NCBI GenBank assembly: GCA_900553955.1
Contig: USFO01000019.1
Span: 1-19,586, forward strand
DNA from: an uncultured Oscillospiraceae bacterium
Lineage (GTDB): Bacteria > Bacillota > Clostridia > Oscillospirales > Ruminococcaceae
Direction of reading: 5' to 3'
DNA length: 19,586 bases
The notes beneath the pieces are model-generated. The model searched no databases. It was not told where the DNA came from and saw only the letters and a program-made list of their open reading frames with translations. Below, piece after piece: positions 1-6,899 of this stretch. Each line of letters begins with the position of its first letter. Within the stretch, counting starts at the first letter, position 1. A program made the translations under genes and the position numbers.

Positions 1-5
1 CACAT

Positions 6-46
6 CATTCTTTACACAGTAAAGAATGGGAGCGGTTCCGCTCCGC
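6..46. repeat. two adjacent perfect hairpins at the left edge
   Basis: Positions 6-15 pair with 19-28 (10 bp, loop ACA), and 29-44 is a perfect palindrome GGAGCGGTTCCGCTCC. Neither is followed by a clear U-run on either strand, so they are not convincing terminators. They lie downstream (minus strand) of the riboswitch terminator at 82-111 and may be part of the leader of the gene beyond the left edge, or the tail of a plus-strand gene there. Function unknown. Confidence 0.5.
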
Positions 47-81
47 ATTTTGATATTTCGATGCTGATTTTCCGCCATATG

Positions 82-111
82 AAAAAGCACCAAAGCCAAA
101 GGCTTTGGTGC
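82..111 (-). terminator. intrinsic terminator of the riboswitch leader
   Basis: On the minus strand an 11-bp perfect stem (101-111 with 87-97, loop of 3) is followed by five U (82-86). It sits about 18 nt after the aptamer-like fold at 129-271. This is where the expression platform of a transcription-terminating riboswitch is expected. The controlled gene would lie left of the window. Confidence 0.8.
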
Positions 112-128
112 AAACATCTTTATGCACT

Positions 129-271
129 GCATACCGCCCGGCGGGAAAGCCGCCAAAGCGCCGGAACCGATGCCCTGACTTTGCGCTTTACGCATTCACA
201 GTGCCGTTTCTGCGTCGGGGATTCGCACCCCGTTCCTCTGTGTCGGCTTTCGCCGACCGTGTTCCGTATGC
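129..271 (-). promoter_or_regulatory. cobalamin-riboswitch-like leader
   Basis: Read on the minus strand, the segment has the usual order of a B12 aptamer: a closing stem GCATAC/GTATGC (266-271 with 129-134), an inner GGAAC/GTTCC pairing, an AGAGGAAC block (around 232-240), a stem-loop with GGTGCGAATCC (216-232), the GGCACTGTG block (197-205) and an AGTCAG B12-box-like stretch (175-180). A strong promoter lies upstream and an intrinsic terminator downstream. The assignment is by eye from conserved blocks; some bases differ from the consensus (GGCACTG rather than GCCACTG), so it may be a variant subtype. By family knowledge such leaders turn off B12 transport, synthesis or B12-independent isozyme genes. 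The target gene is outside the window. Confidence 0.7.
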
Positions 272-290
272 TCTATTCACTTCAAGCATT

Positions 291-319
291 ATTATGAACC
301 TTTTCGCACAATTTGTCAA
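291..319 (-). promoter_or_regulatory. sigma-A promoter of the riboswitch transcript
   Basis: Minus strand: -35 TTGACA (314-319), 17-nt spacer, -10 CATAAT (291-296). Transcription would start near 284, a few bases before the aptamer closing stem. It lies just downstream of the ohyA terminator, so the leftward gene is a separate unit. Confidence 0.75.
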
Positions 320-330
320 TACTTTCACGC

Positions 331-356
331 AAAAAGCGCCCGCTTTCGCAGGCGCT
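331..356 (-). terminator. ohyA terminator
   Basis: Minus strand: a 9-bp GC-rich stem (348-356 with 335-343) closed by a GAAA tetraloop and followed by five U (331-335 region). It begins 20 nt after the ohyA stop codon. Confidence 0.85.
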
Positions 357-375
357 CTTTGCACTTTTAGGGGAA

Positions 376-2169
376 TTATTCGATAAGTCCGCTTTCTTTA
401 AGCAGAATTTCGATGTCGGTGCCTTTAATTTTCTTCATAACGACTTTGAGCAGTTCTTTTTCCTTGAAGGAGAGCTTAACTTCGGTTATGGGCTTCTTAT
501 CAATGGCGTAGTAGCAGGCGCGGAGCAGCTCGCGGACGTCATATTTGCTGCCCCAAACCTCCGGCACGCCGCGGTCAATGTCAAGCAGCGTATAGACGGA
601 CTCCATACCGGTACGCATGGAATATTCGGTGGTGAAAATGGTATCGCGGGGAGTTTCTGCGAACTGACCGATGAATGCGAAGTTCACTGCGCCGTCGGGA
701 ACGACCTTCGGGCGGTCGGAGTTCTTTCTGGGCTGGAAGAATGCATTGATATACGGCATAAAGCAGGTTGTGGTGTTGCAGGCATTCTTTGCAAGGTCTG
801 CGATTTTATCCTCCGGCACGCCGATGTGATAAAGCCACTCGCGGCAAACCTCTTCGCCGGTGCAGTCGCGCATAGCTTTCTTGACGTAGTTGCCCTCTTT
901 GTTGGTGTTAAGGGAGTACAGCCACACAAGAACCATATTCTTATCCTGAGATTTGAACTGGGGTTGACGGTTGATAGTCCATGAGAGATACCAATTATCG
1001 GTGCTGTCCTTTACGGTGACAATACCGCCGGTGGTAACCTTACCGCTGCGGGGGTCACGCTTGCAGACATTCATAATATGCTTGATGATTTCTTCATCGG
1101 AGGTGGCAACGGTGGCGCTCATCCAGTTGGTGGCGTCAACATTGGTGCAGAACACATCGGGGTTGCCGAATTCGCCGTGCTTTGCCTGCGCCGCAATAGC
1201 TTTCCACATATCCCAAGACTCGCCGAAGCCGTTCTTTATGCCGGAGAGATCCGGAGCGTGGGTCTGGTCGCCGTAGCAGGAGGTGTCTGTGCAGCAGCCG
1301 TTCGTAATGAACACAAGGTCGTTTTCGGTAAGGTCAATGGTCTGCTGCTTGCCGTCCTTGACATAGACAATCTGCTTTGCGGTTTTCTTGCTGCCCTCGG
1401 TTTCGATGATTACATTCTTTACATCCATTCCATATTCGATTGCTACGCCGTGGGATTCAAGATACTTCACAAGCGGAAGAATCATGCTTTCGTACTGGTT
1501 GTATTTGGTGAAACGCAGCGCGCTGAAATCCGGCAGACCGTCAATGTGGTGAACGTAGCGGCAGAGGTAGCGTTTCATTTCAAGGGCGCTTGACCAGCGC
1601 TGGAATGCGAACATTGTTTGCCAATAAAGCCAGAAGTTTGTTTCCCAGAAGCTGTCGGGCAGAACATCGGAAATCTTCTTGTCCTCAAGCTGTTCCTCCG
1701 GAGTCATAAAGAGCTTGGAGAGAGCCATGGCGGATTCCTTGTCAAGCTTGAACTGCTTGTCGGTGTGAGCGTCCTGTCCGCGGTTTACGGTTGCGCGGCA
1801 AAGGGAGTAGTTCGGGTCGTGTTTATTGAGCCAGTAGTATTCGTCCAAAACGGAAACGCCGGGGGTTTCTATGGAGGGAACATCACGGAAGGTGTCCCAC
1901 ATAACCTCGAAATGGTTGTCCATTTCTCTACCGCCGCGCATATAGAAACCCTTGGTGACGTCTTTATAGCCGTCGCAGCTGCCGCCGGCAAGCTCAAGCT
2001 TTTCAAAAACGTGAATGTTTTCGCCTTTCATCTGTCCGTCGCGCACAAGGTAGAACGCCGCAGTCAGACCGGCGAGGCCGGTTCCGATAACATAAGCGGA
2101 TTTTTTATCAACACCCTTGGGTTTCTCCGGGTGTGCGAAGGATTCATAAGTTCCTGCAGAATAATACAT
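376..2169 (-). CDS. ohyA: oleate hydratase (FAD-dependent, MCRA family)
   Basis: The 597-residue product has the length and conserved blocks of the oleate hydratase / myosin-cross-reactive-antigen family. This family adds water to the cis-9 double bond of oleate and related fatty acids to give 10-hydroxy acids, using FAD structurally; in gut bacteria this is linked to detoxifying unsaturated fatty acids. Visible features are an N-terminal Rossmann motif GTGLAG (29-34) and the family signature RGGREMDNHFE (78-88), whose Glu82 matches the catalytic acid region. The ATG start is fixed by AGGAGG seven bases upstream. No signal peptide is seen; the protein should act in the cytoplasm or at the inner membrane face. 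It is monocistronic, with its own promoter (2205-2232) and terminator (331-356). No fatty-acid regulator is next to it. Confidence 0.95.
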   Translation of the reverse strand: MYYSAGTYESFAHPEKPKGVDKKSAYVIGTGLAGLTAAFYLVRDGQMKGENIHVFEKLELAGGSCDGYKDVTKGFYMRGGREMDNHFEVMWDTFRDVPSIETPGVSVLDEYYWLNKHDPNYSLCRATVNRGQDAHTDKQFKLDKESAMALSKLFMTPEEQLEDKKISDVLPDSFWETNFWLYWQTMFAFQRWSSALEMKRYLCRYVHHIDGLPDFSALRFTKYNQYESMILPLVKYLESHGVAIEYGMDVKNVIIETEGSKKTAKQIVYVKDGKQQTIDLTENDLVFITNGCCTDTSCYGDQTHAPDLSGIKNGFGESWDMWKAIAAQAKHGEFGNPDVFCTNVDATNWMSATVATSDEEIIKHIMNVCKRDPRSGKVTTGGIVTVKDSTDNWYLSWTINRQPQFKSQDKNMVLVWLYSLNTNKEGNYVKKAMRDCTGEEVCREWLYHIGVPEDKIADLAKNACNTTTCFMPYINAFFQPRKNSDRPKVVPDGAVNFAFIGQFAETPRDTIFTTEYSMRTGMESVYTLLDIDRGVPEVWGSKYDVRELLRACYYAIDKKPITEVKLSFKEKELLKVVMKKIKGTDIEILLKESGLIE

Positions 2170-2204
2170 AATTAAGACCTCCTGAAATTTATCTTACGGC
2201 CTTA

Positions 2205-2232
2205 ATTATATCCTGTTTTCGGGTATCAACAA
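2205..2232 (-). promoter_or_regulatory. candidate ohyA promoter
   Basis: Minus strand: perfect -10 TATAAT (2205-2210), with TTGTTG (2227-2232) as a weak -35 at 16 nt. It lies 35 nt upstream of the ohyA start, and its -35 touches the preceding terminator's T-tract. Confidence 0.55.
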
Positions 2233-2270
2233 AAAAAGCCCTGTGACTAAATTTTAGTCACAGGGCTTTT
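2231..2270 (-). terminator. terminator downstream of the four-helix-bundle gene
   Basis: A 13-bp perfect stem (2238-2250 with 2254-2266), loop of 3, followed on the minus strand by seven U (2231-2237). It ends the four-helix-bundle transcript; the four T on the plus side could make it partly bidirectional. Confidence 0.85.
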
Positions 2271-2292
2271 ATGTGTATGAATTTTGGGCAAA

Positions 2293-2325
2293 CAGCAGTC
2301 TGTGCCTAAAAATCGTTGACTGCTG
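2293..2325 (-). other. hairpin just after the four-helix-bundle stop codon
   Basis: CAGCAGTC (2293-2300) is the exact complement of GACTGCTG (2318-2325), giving an 8-bp stem with a 17-nt loop and no U-run. It lies between the gene's stop and the true terminator. It could mark the 3' boundary of an inserted cassette, but that is inference. Confidence 0.45.
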
Positions 2326-2338
2326 ATATATACATATA

Positions 2339-2683
2339 TTATAGATTACTTTTTGCAGTGTTGATGGAGGAGATGAGGATTCTGCGTATCGTTCCGCACT
2401 GGTTATACAAAGCTTTGACTGTATCTTTGTCCGAGATTTCTGCCTTAACAAACAGCTCAAGCCAGTACTCTGTTTCATAGCACTCTTTCAATGCGATTTG
2501 AAGCTTGGAAATAAAGTCCGGTTTTCCGTGTGCGTAATTAGCTTCATGAATATTTGCACCGATTGAGGTCGCGGAACGTTCAAGCTGATTTACAATGGAA
2601 TAATGACCTTTTATAGTTTCGCAATACTTAACTGCGTCAACCGCAAATTGAACCGCAAGCTCTCTCAATTTCGATTCAGCCAT
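2339..2683 (-). CDS. four helix bundle protein (23S rRNA intervening-sequence type)
   Basis: The 114-residue product resembles the small four-helix-bundle family first found inside intervening sequences of 23S rRNA genes and also seen as stand-alone genes in many bacteria; the biochemical role is unknown. Typical features are 'LAVQFAVDAVKYCE' near the N-terminus, 'QLERSATSIGANIHEANYA' (about residues 35-53), and 'SKLQIALKECYETEYWLELF' (about 58-77), all amphipathic helices. I chose the ATG at 2683 because AAGGAAG lies about seven bases upstream; an in-frame ATG at 2704 lacks a good site, and the longer open frame to 2836 would run through the hairpin array. The gene sits alone between ohyA and a tRNA operon and is preceded by an eight-word hairpin array (2712-2898). 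Confidence 0.85.
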   Translation of the reverse strand: MAESKLRELAVQFAVDAVKYCETIKGHYSIVNQLERSATSIGANIHEANYAHGKPDFISKLQIALKECYETEYWLELFVKAEISDKDTVKALYNQCGTIRRILISSINTAKSNL

Positions 2684-2711
2684 GATATTCTTCCTTTTCG
2701 CCATACTATAA

Positions 2712-2898
2712 AATTTCAAGTGAAATATTTTGCTTGCGCAAGATGTGAAATGCTTGCCTTTCGGCAATCGTGAAATATTTGCCTTGCGGCAAATGTGAAA
2801 TGAAATTTGCCCACGTTCGCGCAGCGAATATTTCACACAACTTGTTGTATTTCACACGCCGAAAGCGTATTTCACTTGCCCGCAAGGGCAAATTTCAC
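2712..2898. repeat. array of small hairpins separated by GTGAAAT / ATTTCAC words
   Basis: Four copies of GTGAAAT start at 2720, 2745, 2770 and 2795 (exact 25-nt period). Four copies of the complement ATTTCAC follow at 2830, 2849, 2869 and 2892. The segments between them are mostly short palindromes of different sequence, e.g. CTTGCGCAAG, TTGCC/GGCAA, TTTGCC/GGCAAA, TTCGC/GCGAA, ACAAC/GTTGT, ACGC/GCGT and TTGCCC/GGGCAA. The array fills the space between the tRNA terminator and the four-helix-bundle start, so it would be the leader or cis element of that gene. No CRISPR-type unique spacers are present. Confidence 0.85.
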
Positions 2899-2900
2899 TG

Positions 2901-2924
2901 AAAAAAGCAGCCCTTAGGCTGCTT
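2901..2924 (-). terminator. tRNA operon terminator
   Basis: AAGCAGCC (2905-2912), loop CTTA, GGCTGCTT (2917-2924); on the minus strand a U-run follows at 2901-2906, starting 6 nt after the tRNA-Tyr CCA end. T residues on the other side make it look bidirectional. Confidence 0.85.
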
Positions 2925-2929
2925 TTTTC

Positions 2930-3014
2930 TGGTGGGAGCGGGTGGGTTCGAACCACCGTAGTCACTGACAACAGATTTACAGTCTGCCCCCTTTGGCCGC
3001 TTGGGTACACTCCC
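2930..3014 (-). tRNA. tRNA-Tyr (anticodon GTA)
   Basis: 85 nt on the minus strand. The acceptor stem GGGAGTG (3008-3014) pairs with CGCTCCC (2934-2940), then discriminator A and an encoded CCA (2930-2932). The anticodon arm carries GTA in CAGACTGTAAATCTG. A long variable arm, as expected for a class II tRNA-Tyr, and a GGTTCGAACC T-arm are visible. It follows tRNA-Thr by 32 nt in the same transcript. Confidence 0.95.
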
Positions 3015-3046
3015 ATATACAATATTCAGTTGGCTTCGATGTTTGG

Positions 3047-3122
3047 TGGAGCTGGTAGACGGACTCGAACCCCCGACCTGCTGATTACAAATCAGCTGCT
3101 CTACCAACTGAGCTATACCAGC
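3047..3122 (-). tRNA. tRNA-Thr (anticodon TGT)
   Basis: 76 nt on the minus strand. The acceptor stem GCTGGTA pairs with TACCAGC (3116-3122 and 3051-3057 on the top strand), then discriminator T and an encoded CCA (3047-3049). The anticodon loop is TTTGTAA with anticodon TGT, and the D-arm AGCTCAGTTGGTAGAGC and T-arm GGTTCGAGTCC are standard. It is the first gene of the two-tRNA operon. Confidence 0.96.
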
Positions 3123-3142
3123 ACATCTCAGCGACAAGAGTT

Positions 3143-3171
3143 ATAATACCACACCGAAACAGATTTGTCAA
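3143..3171 (-). promoter_or_regulatory. tRNA operon promoter
   Basis: Minus strand: perfect -35 TTGACA (3166-3171), 17-nt spacer, -10 TATTAT (3143-3148). Transcription would start about 10-15 nt before tRNA-Thr. This near-consensus site fits strong stable-RNA expression. Confidence 0.85.
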
Positions 3172-3256
3172 CAGGCTTTTTGCAATTTCCGCAATATTTT
3201 TTCAAAAAACTTTTTCGGGCTTATACATATACAATGTATTTTTATACTGTGCAGGA

Positions 3257-3285
3257 TTGAAAATCACTATTTATTATGCTATACT
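3257..3285 (+). promoter_or_regulatory. promoter of the ABC exporter operon
   Basis: TTGAAA (3257-3262), 17-nt spacer, TATACT (3280-3285), giving a leader of about 100 nt before the first ABC gene. An inverted repeat ATACAT/ATGTAT (3223-3239) upstream is a possible operator, but no regulator gene is adjacent. Confidence 0.7.
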
Positions 3286-3328
3286 TGCTTATGTTCGTTT
3301 CAAAATGGTATAGTCATCTAACTTCACT

Positions 3329-3357
3329 GCTCCGTACTTTCCCCCAAAATGCGGAGC
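3329..3357 (+). other. hairpin in the ABC operon leader
   Basis: GCTCCG (3329-3334) pairs with CGGAGC (3352-3357) across a 17-nt loop. There is no U-run after it, so it is not a terminator; a role in RNA stability or induction by translation stress is only a possibility. Confidence 0.4.
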
Positions 3358-3391
3358 CATTGTACAGAAAGCGTTTGCTTTTGAGGTAGTA

Positions 3392-5116
3392 ATGAAAAAA
3401 ATACTTGTCTATCTTCTTCCATACAGGAATAAGCTCATATGGGCGGCGCTGTTTACCGCATTCGCCACCGTGTGCGACCTTATGCTGCCTACTCTTATGA
3501 GCAGCATTGTGGATAACGGTATTTATAATTCTGATATGAACTATATAAATAAATACTGTTTATACATGTTTATTGTCGCCGTTTTCGGGCTTATAACCGT
3601 GCTCGTGGGCAGGAAATTCAGCTCCGAGGTGACTGCGGGCTTTTGCTGTGATCTTCGCAGAGCCGTTTTTGTCAAGGTGAACACCATGACTTTCGGCGAA
3701 ATGAGCGAGCTTGGCACTGCGGCGCTTGTTACCCGTTCCACCCACGATACCGAAACCCTGAGCTGGATAGCCTCCATGCTCTCCACAAGCATTATTTCCG
3801 TGCCGGTACTGTTCCTCGGCGGAGTTTTCCTTTCCTTCAGAAAGGATGTGCTGCTTTCCTCCATAGTTCTCTGCCTCGTTCCCATAGTGTTCATAGCCGT
3901 TGTGTTCATCGGCAGAAGAATAGAGCCGCTTTGGCGCATTTCCGATGGCTATATCGACAAGCAGAACGGAATTATGCGCGAACGCCTCCGCGGAATTCGC
4001 GTTATCCGCGCTTTCGACAACGAGGACAAGGAGCATAACAAAATCGCCGATGCCACCAAGGTTATGGCGGAAAATATCATCAATGCGAACGTAAGCATGG
4101 GCATTATTGCGCCCCTTGCCATGCTGGTGCTCAATATTTCCGTGGTGCTGATTGTCTACGCAGGCTCGCTTCGTATGGAAAACGGCATAAACGCCGTCAG
4201 CGCAGGCGATATTTTTGCGATTATTCAGTATGTCACCCTTGTTATGAACGGTATGCTGAACATTGCCTTTGCCATAATTATGGCTCCTCACGCAAAGGTA
4301 GCCGCAGACCGCATAGCGGAGGTTATCGACGCCGAGGGCATAGACGATAAAATCCCGGAGGAGGACATAGCCTTTTCCGGCGACATTGTTTTTGACCATG
4401 CCACCTTCAAATACGAGGGTGCTTCCAAGCCCGCCGTCAGCGATATTTCCATGCACATAAAGGCGGGACAGAAGGTCGCCGTCATCGGCGGCACCGGCAG
4501 CGGCAAATCCACCCTTGTTTCGCTTATGCTGTGCTTCCGTATGCCGACGGAGGGCGCAATTTACTATGACGGCCGCGCAACCGCAACGCTCAGCCACAAA
4601 ACCGTTCGCGAAAACATAAGCTGCGTTCTGCAAAATTCCTCTATCTACGCCGGAACAATAAAAGATAATATTCTGATGGGCAAGCCCGGCGCAACAGACG
4701 AGGAAATTCACGAGGCCGCCTATATTGCGGAGCTTTCCTCCTTTGTGGACGGACTCGAAAACGGATACGACCACGAGCTTAATCAGGCGGGAAAAAATCT
4801 TTCCGGCGGACAGAAGCAGCGGCTTTCCATAGCCCGTGCGATTATCAAGAACGCCCCCATTTATATTTTCGACGACAGCTTTTCCGCTTTGGACTTTTTG
4901 ACGGAGGCAAATCTTCGCACAAAGCTTGCGAAAAAAGCAAAGGGGCGCACTCAAATCGTTATCACTCAGCGGGTAACCTCCGCCATGAGCAGCGACGTTA
5001 TCTTCGTTATGGATAACGGACATTTAGTGGACAGCGGCAAACACGACGAGCTGCTTTCCCGCTGCAAAATTTATAAAGAGATCTACGCATCCCAGACGGG
5101 AGGTGCGGTAAAATGA
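3392..5116 (+). CDS. ABC exporter half-transporter, degenerate-site subunit
   Basis: The 574-residue protein has an N-terminal six-helix ABC exporter domain (about 1-310) and a C-terminal ATPase domain. The ATPase domain shows Walker A GGTGSGKST (366-374), Q-loop Gln414, signature LSGGQ (470-474) and Walker B IYIFDD (490-495). The catalytic Glu is replaced by Asp495 and the H-loop His by Gln526. This is the pattern of the non-hydrolysing half of heterodimeric multidrug exporters such as TM287/TM288 and BmrC/BmrD. It overlaps the next gene by 4 nt (ATGA), so the two are translationally coupled and should form one exporter in the cytoplasmic membrane. The substrate cannot be read from the sequence; drugs, lipids or peptides are all possible. 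GAGGT a few bases upstream supports the ATG. Confidence 0.92.
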   Translation: MKKILVYLLPYRNKLIWAALFTAFATVCDLMLPTLMSSIVDNGIYNSDMNYINKYCLYMFIVAVFGLITVLVGRKFSSEVTAGFCCDLRRAVFVKVNTMTFGEMSELGTAALVTRSTHDTETLSWIASMLSTSIISVPVLFLGGVFLSFRKDVLLSSIVLCLVPIVFIAVVFIGRRIEPLWRISDGYIDKQNGIMRERLRGIRVIRAFDNEDKEHNKIADATKVMAENIINANVSMGIIAPLAMLVLNISVVLIVYAGSLRMENGINAVSAGDIFAIIQYVTLVMNGMLNIAFAIIMAPHAKVAADRIAEVIDAEGIDDKIPEEDIAFSGDIVFDHATFKYEGASKPAVSDISMHIKAGQKVAVIGGTGSGKSTLVSLMLCFRMPTEGAIYYDGRATATLSHKTVRENISCVLQNSSIYAGTIKDNILMGKPGATDEEIHEAAYIAELSSFVDGLENGYDHELNQAGKNLSGGQKQRLSIARAIIKNAPIYIFDDSFSALDFLTEANLRTKLAKKAKGRTQIVITQRVTSAMSSDVIFVMDNGHLVDSGKHDELLSRCKIYKEIYASQTGGAVK

Positions 5117-6885
5117 ACGAAACAAAGCATGACGGCAAACGCACAATGAAAGCTATTGCCCGTATTCTCCGGGAAGCAAAGCCCATTCGGGGCTGGCTGG
5201 TGCTCTCCTGCTTCCTCTGCCTCTGCCTTATTCTCTGCACGGTTTCCGCACCGAAAATTTTGGGAAACCTTATTCAACAGCTCTATGATTATTGGTCCGG
5301 CGAGCTTGTTACCGACGACCTTGTGGGGCTTATCTTAAAAGGGCTTATTCCTCTTGCGGTAATCTATATTTCGCTCAGCCTTGTACGCCTTGCAAATATG
5401 TACCTGCTCAACAACGTGGTGAGCCGCTACTTCACCTGCAACATAAGAATTCGCATTTCGGAGAAAATCAAGCGCCTGCCCATAAGCTTTATCGACAACA
5501 CCCCTGTCGGCGAAATTCTTCGCCGCATGACGGACGATGTTTCCCACATGGGAACCTCCATTCACAGCCTTATCGAAACGCTCTCCACCGGATTTTTGCA
5601 GATATTTGTAATTACCGTGCTGATGTTCTTCGAAAACTGGGTGCTTGCCCTTGCCGTGCTTGTAATCACTCCCCTTTCGGTGTTCCTTTCGTCAAAGATT
5701 TCTCAAATAAGCGAAAAATACTTCCACGATATGTTCACCGAATCCGGAAAGCTCAACTCCGTAGTTGAGGAAACCTATACCAACTACGCCACCACAAAGG
5801 CGTATAACTACGAGACCGCAACGCTCAAAAAGCACGAGGAAATCAACCTGCGGCAGCGTAACGCCGAAATAAAAGCGAACTTCATCTCCTCGGCGGTGCG
5901 CCCCTGCATCACCTTTACGAACGCAATGGCTTATATTGCGGTAAACCTGCTTGGCGGCTGGCTTATTCTCAACAGAGGCGTTTCCGTGGGAACCATAGTT
6001 ACCATTGTTCTTTTCGCAAAGCAGATTGCTGCGCCCCTTGAGGATATTGCGGACGCCATAGGCAACCTCCAGCGTGCGGTTACCTCCTCCGAGCGAGTCT
6101 TTGCTCTCCTCGACCATGAGGAAGAGCCGGAATGTATCGGAAGCTTCGGCGGCGAAAAAATCCTCGGCGACGTCAAATTCGAGCACGTGGATTTTTCCTA
6201 CGAAAAACCGCTTATCAAGGATCTTAATCTTGATGTAAAGCACGGTCAGAACGTTGCCATAGTCGGCCCCACCGGAGCGGGCAAAACCACCATAGTGAAC
6301 CTGCTTATGCGGTTCTACGACCCGGACAGCGGCAAAATCACTGTTGACGGTCATGACATAGGCGAAATTTCCCGAAATGAGGTTCGCAGCCTGTTCGGAA
6401 TGGTGCTTCAGGACACATGGCTCTTTAACGGAACCGTTGCAGAAAACATAGCCTACGGCAAGCCGGACGCCACCCGCGAGGAAATCGTAAGAGCCTGCGA
6501 CGAAGCCTATTGCGACCACTTTATCTGCACTCTGCCAAACGGTTACGATACGATAATCGGCGACGATACCACCAATATTTCCGGCGGACAGAAGCAGCTT
6601 TTGACTATTGCCAGAGCGCTGCTTGCCAACCACCGCCTGCTTATACTTGACGAAGCCACCTCGAACGTGGATACCAGAACGGAAATTCTTATTCAAAAGG
6701 CCATGGATAAGCTTATGGAGGGCAAAACCTGCTTTGTAATAGCCCACCGCCTTTCCACCATAGTCGATTCCGACTTGATTCTCGTAATAAACAACGGCGA
6801 AATCGTGGAAACCGGCCGCCACGAGGAGCTTCTCGCCAAAAAAGGCTTCTACTATCAGATTTACACCAGTCAGTACGCTATTTAA
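5113..6885 (+). CDS. ABC exporter half-transporter, catalytic subunit
   Basis: The 590-residue partner of the preceding gene has a six-helix membrane domain (about 1-330) followed by a full ATPase domain: Walker A GPTGAGKTT (385-393), Q-loop Gln433, ISGGQ (489-493), Walker B LLILDE (509-514) with catalytic Glu514, and H-loop His545. All hydrolysis residues are intact, so this half carries the working ATP site elements that its partner lacks. GGGAGG lies upstream of the overlapping ATG; a second in-frame ATG 11 codons in is a less likely start. The gene is followed after 14 nt by a phosphodiesterase-like gene with a strong AGGAGG, so three genes form the operon. Confidence 0.93.
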   Translation: MNETKHDGKRTMKAIARILREAKPIRGWLVLSCFLCLCLILCTVSAPKILGNLIQQLYDYWSGELVTDDLVGLILKGLIPLAVIYISLSLVRLANMYLLNNVVSRYFTCNIRIRISEKIKRLPISFIDNTPVGEILRRMTDDVSHMGTSIHSLIETLSTGFLQIFVITVLMFFENWVLALAVLVITPLSVFLSSKISQISEKYFHDMFTESGKLNSVVEETYTNYATTKAYNYETATLKKHEEINLRQRNAEIKANFISSAVRPCITFTNAMAYIAVNLLGGWLILNRGVSVGTIVTIVLFAKQIAAPLEDIADAIGNLQRAVTSSERVFALLDHEEEPECIGSFGGEKILGDVKFEHVDFSYEKPLIKDLNLDVKHGQNVAIVGPTGAGKTTIVNLLMRFYDPDSGKITVDGHDIGEISRNEVRSLFGMVLQDTWLFNGTVAENIAYGKPDATREEIVRACDEAYCDHFICTLPNGYDTIIGDDTTNISGGQKQLLTIARALLANHRLLILDEATSNVDTRTEILIQKAMDKLMEGKTCFVIAHRLSTIVDSDLILVINNGEIVETGRHEELLAKKGFYYQIYTSQYAI

Positions 6886-6899
6886 GGAGGTTTGTCCCT

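Noticed and set aside
61..386. short plus-strand frames at the left edge
   Set aside because: They cross the riboswitch-like leader, its terminator and promoter on the other strand and have no ribosome binding site.
2712..2898. CRISPR array
   Set aside because: The repeated word is only 7 nt, changes orientation half-way, and the segments between copies are self-complementary rather than unique spacers; no cas genes are present.
2895..3137. 80-codon minus-strand frame
   Set aside because: It is made by the two tRNA genes; the tRNA structures explain the sequence.
3560..5023. 487-codon open frame on the minus strand
   Set aside because: It lies antisense within the first ABC exporter gene and shows no domain.
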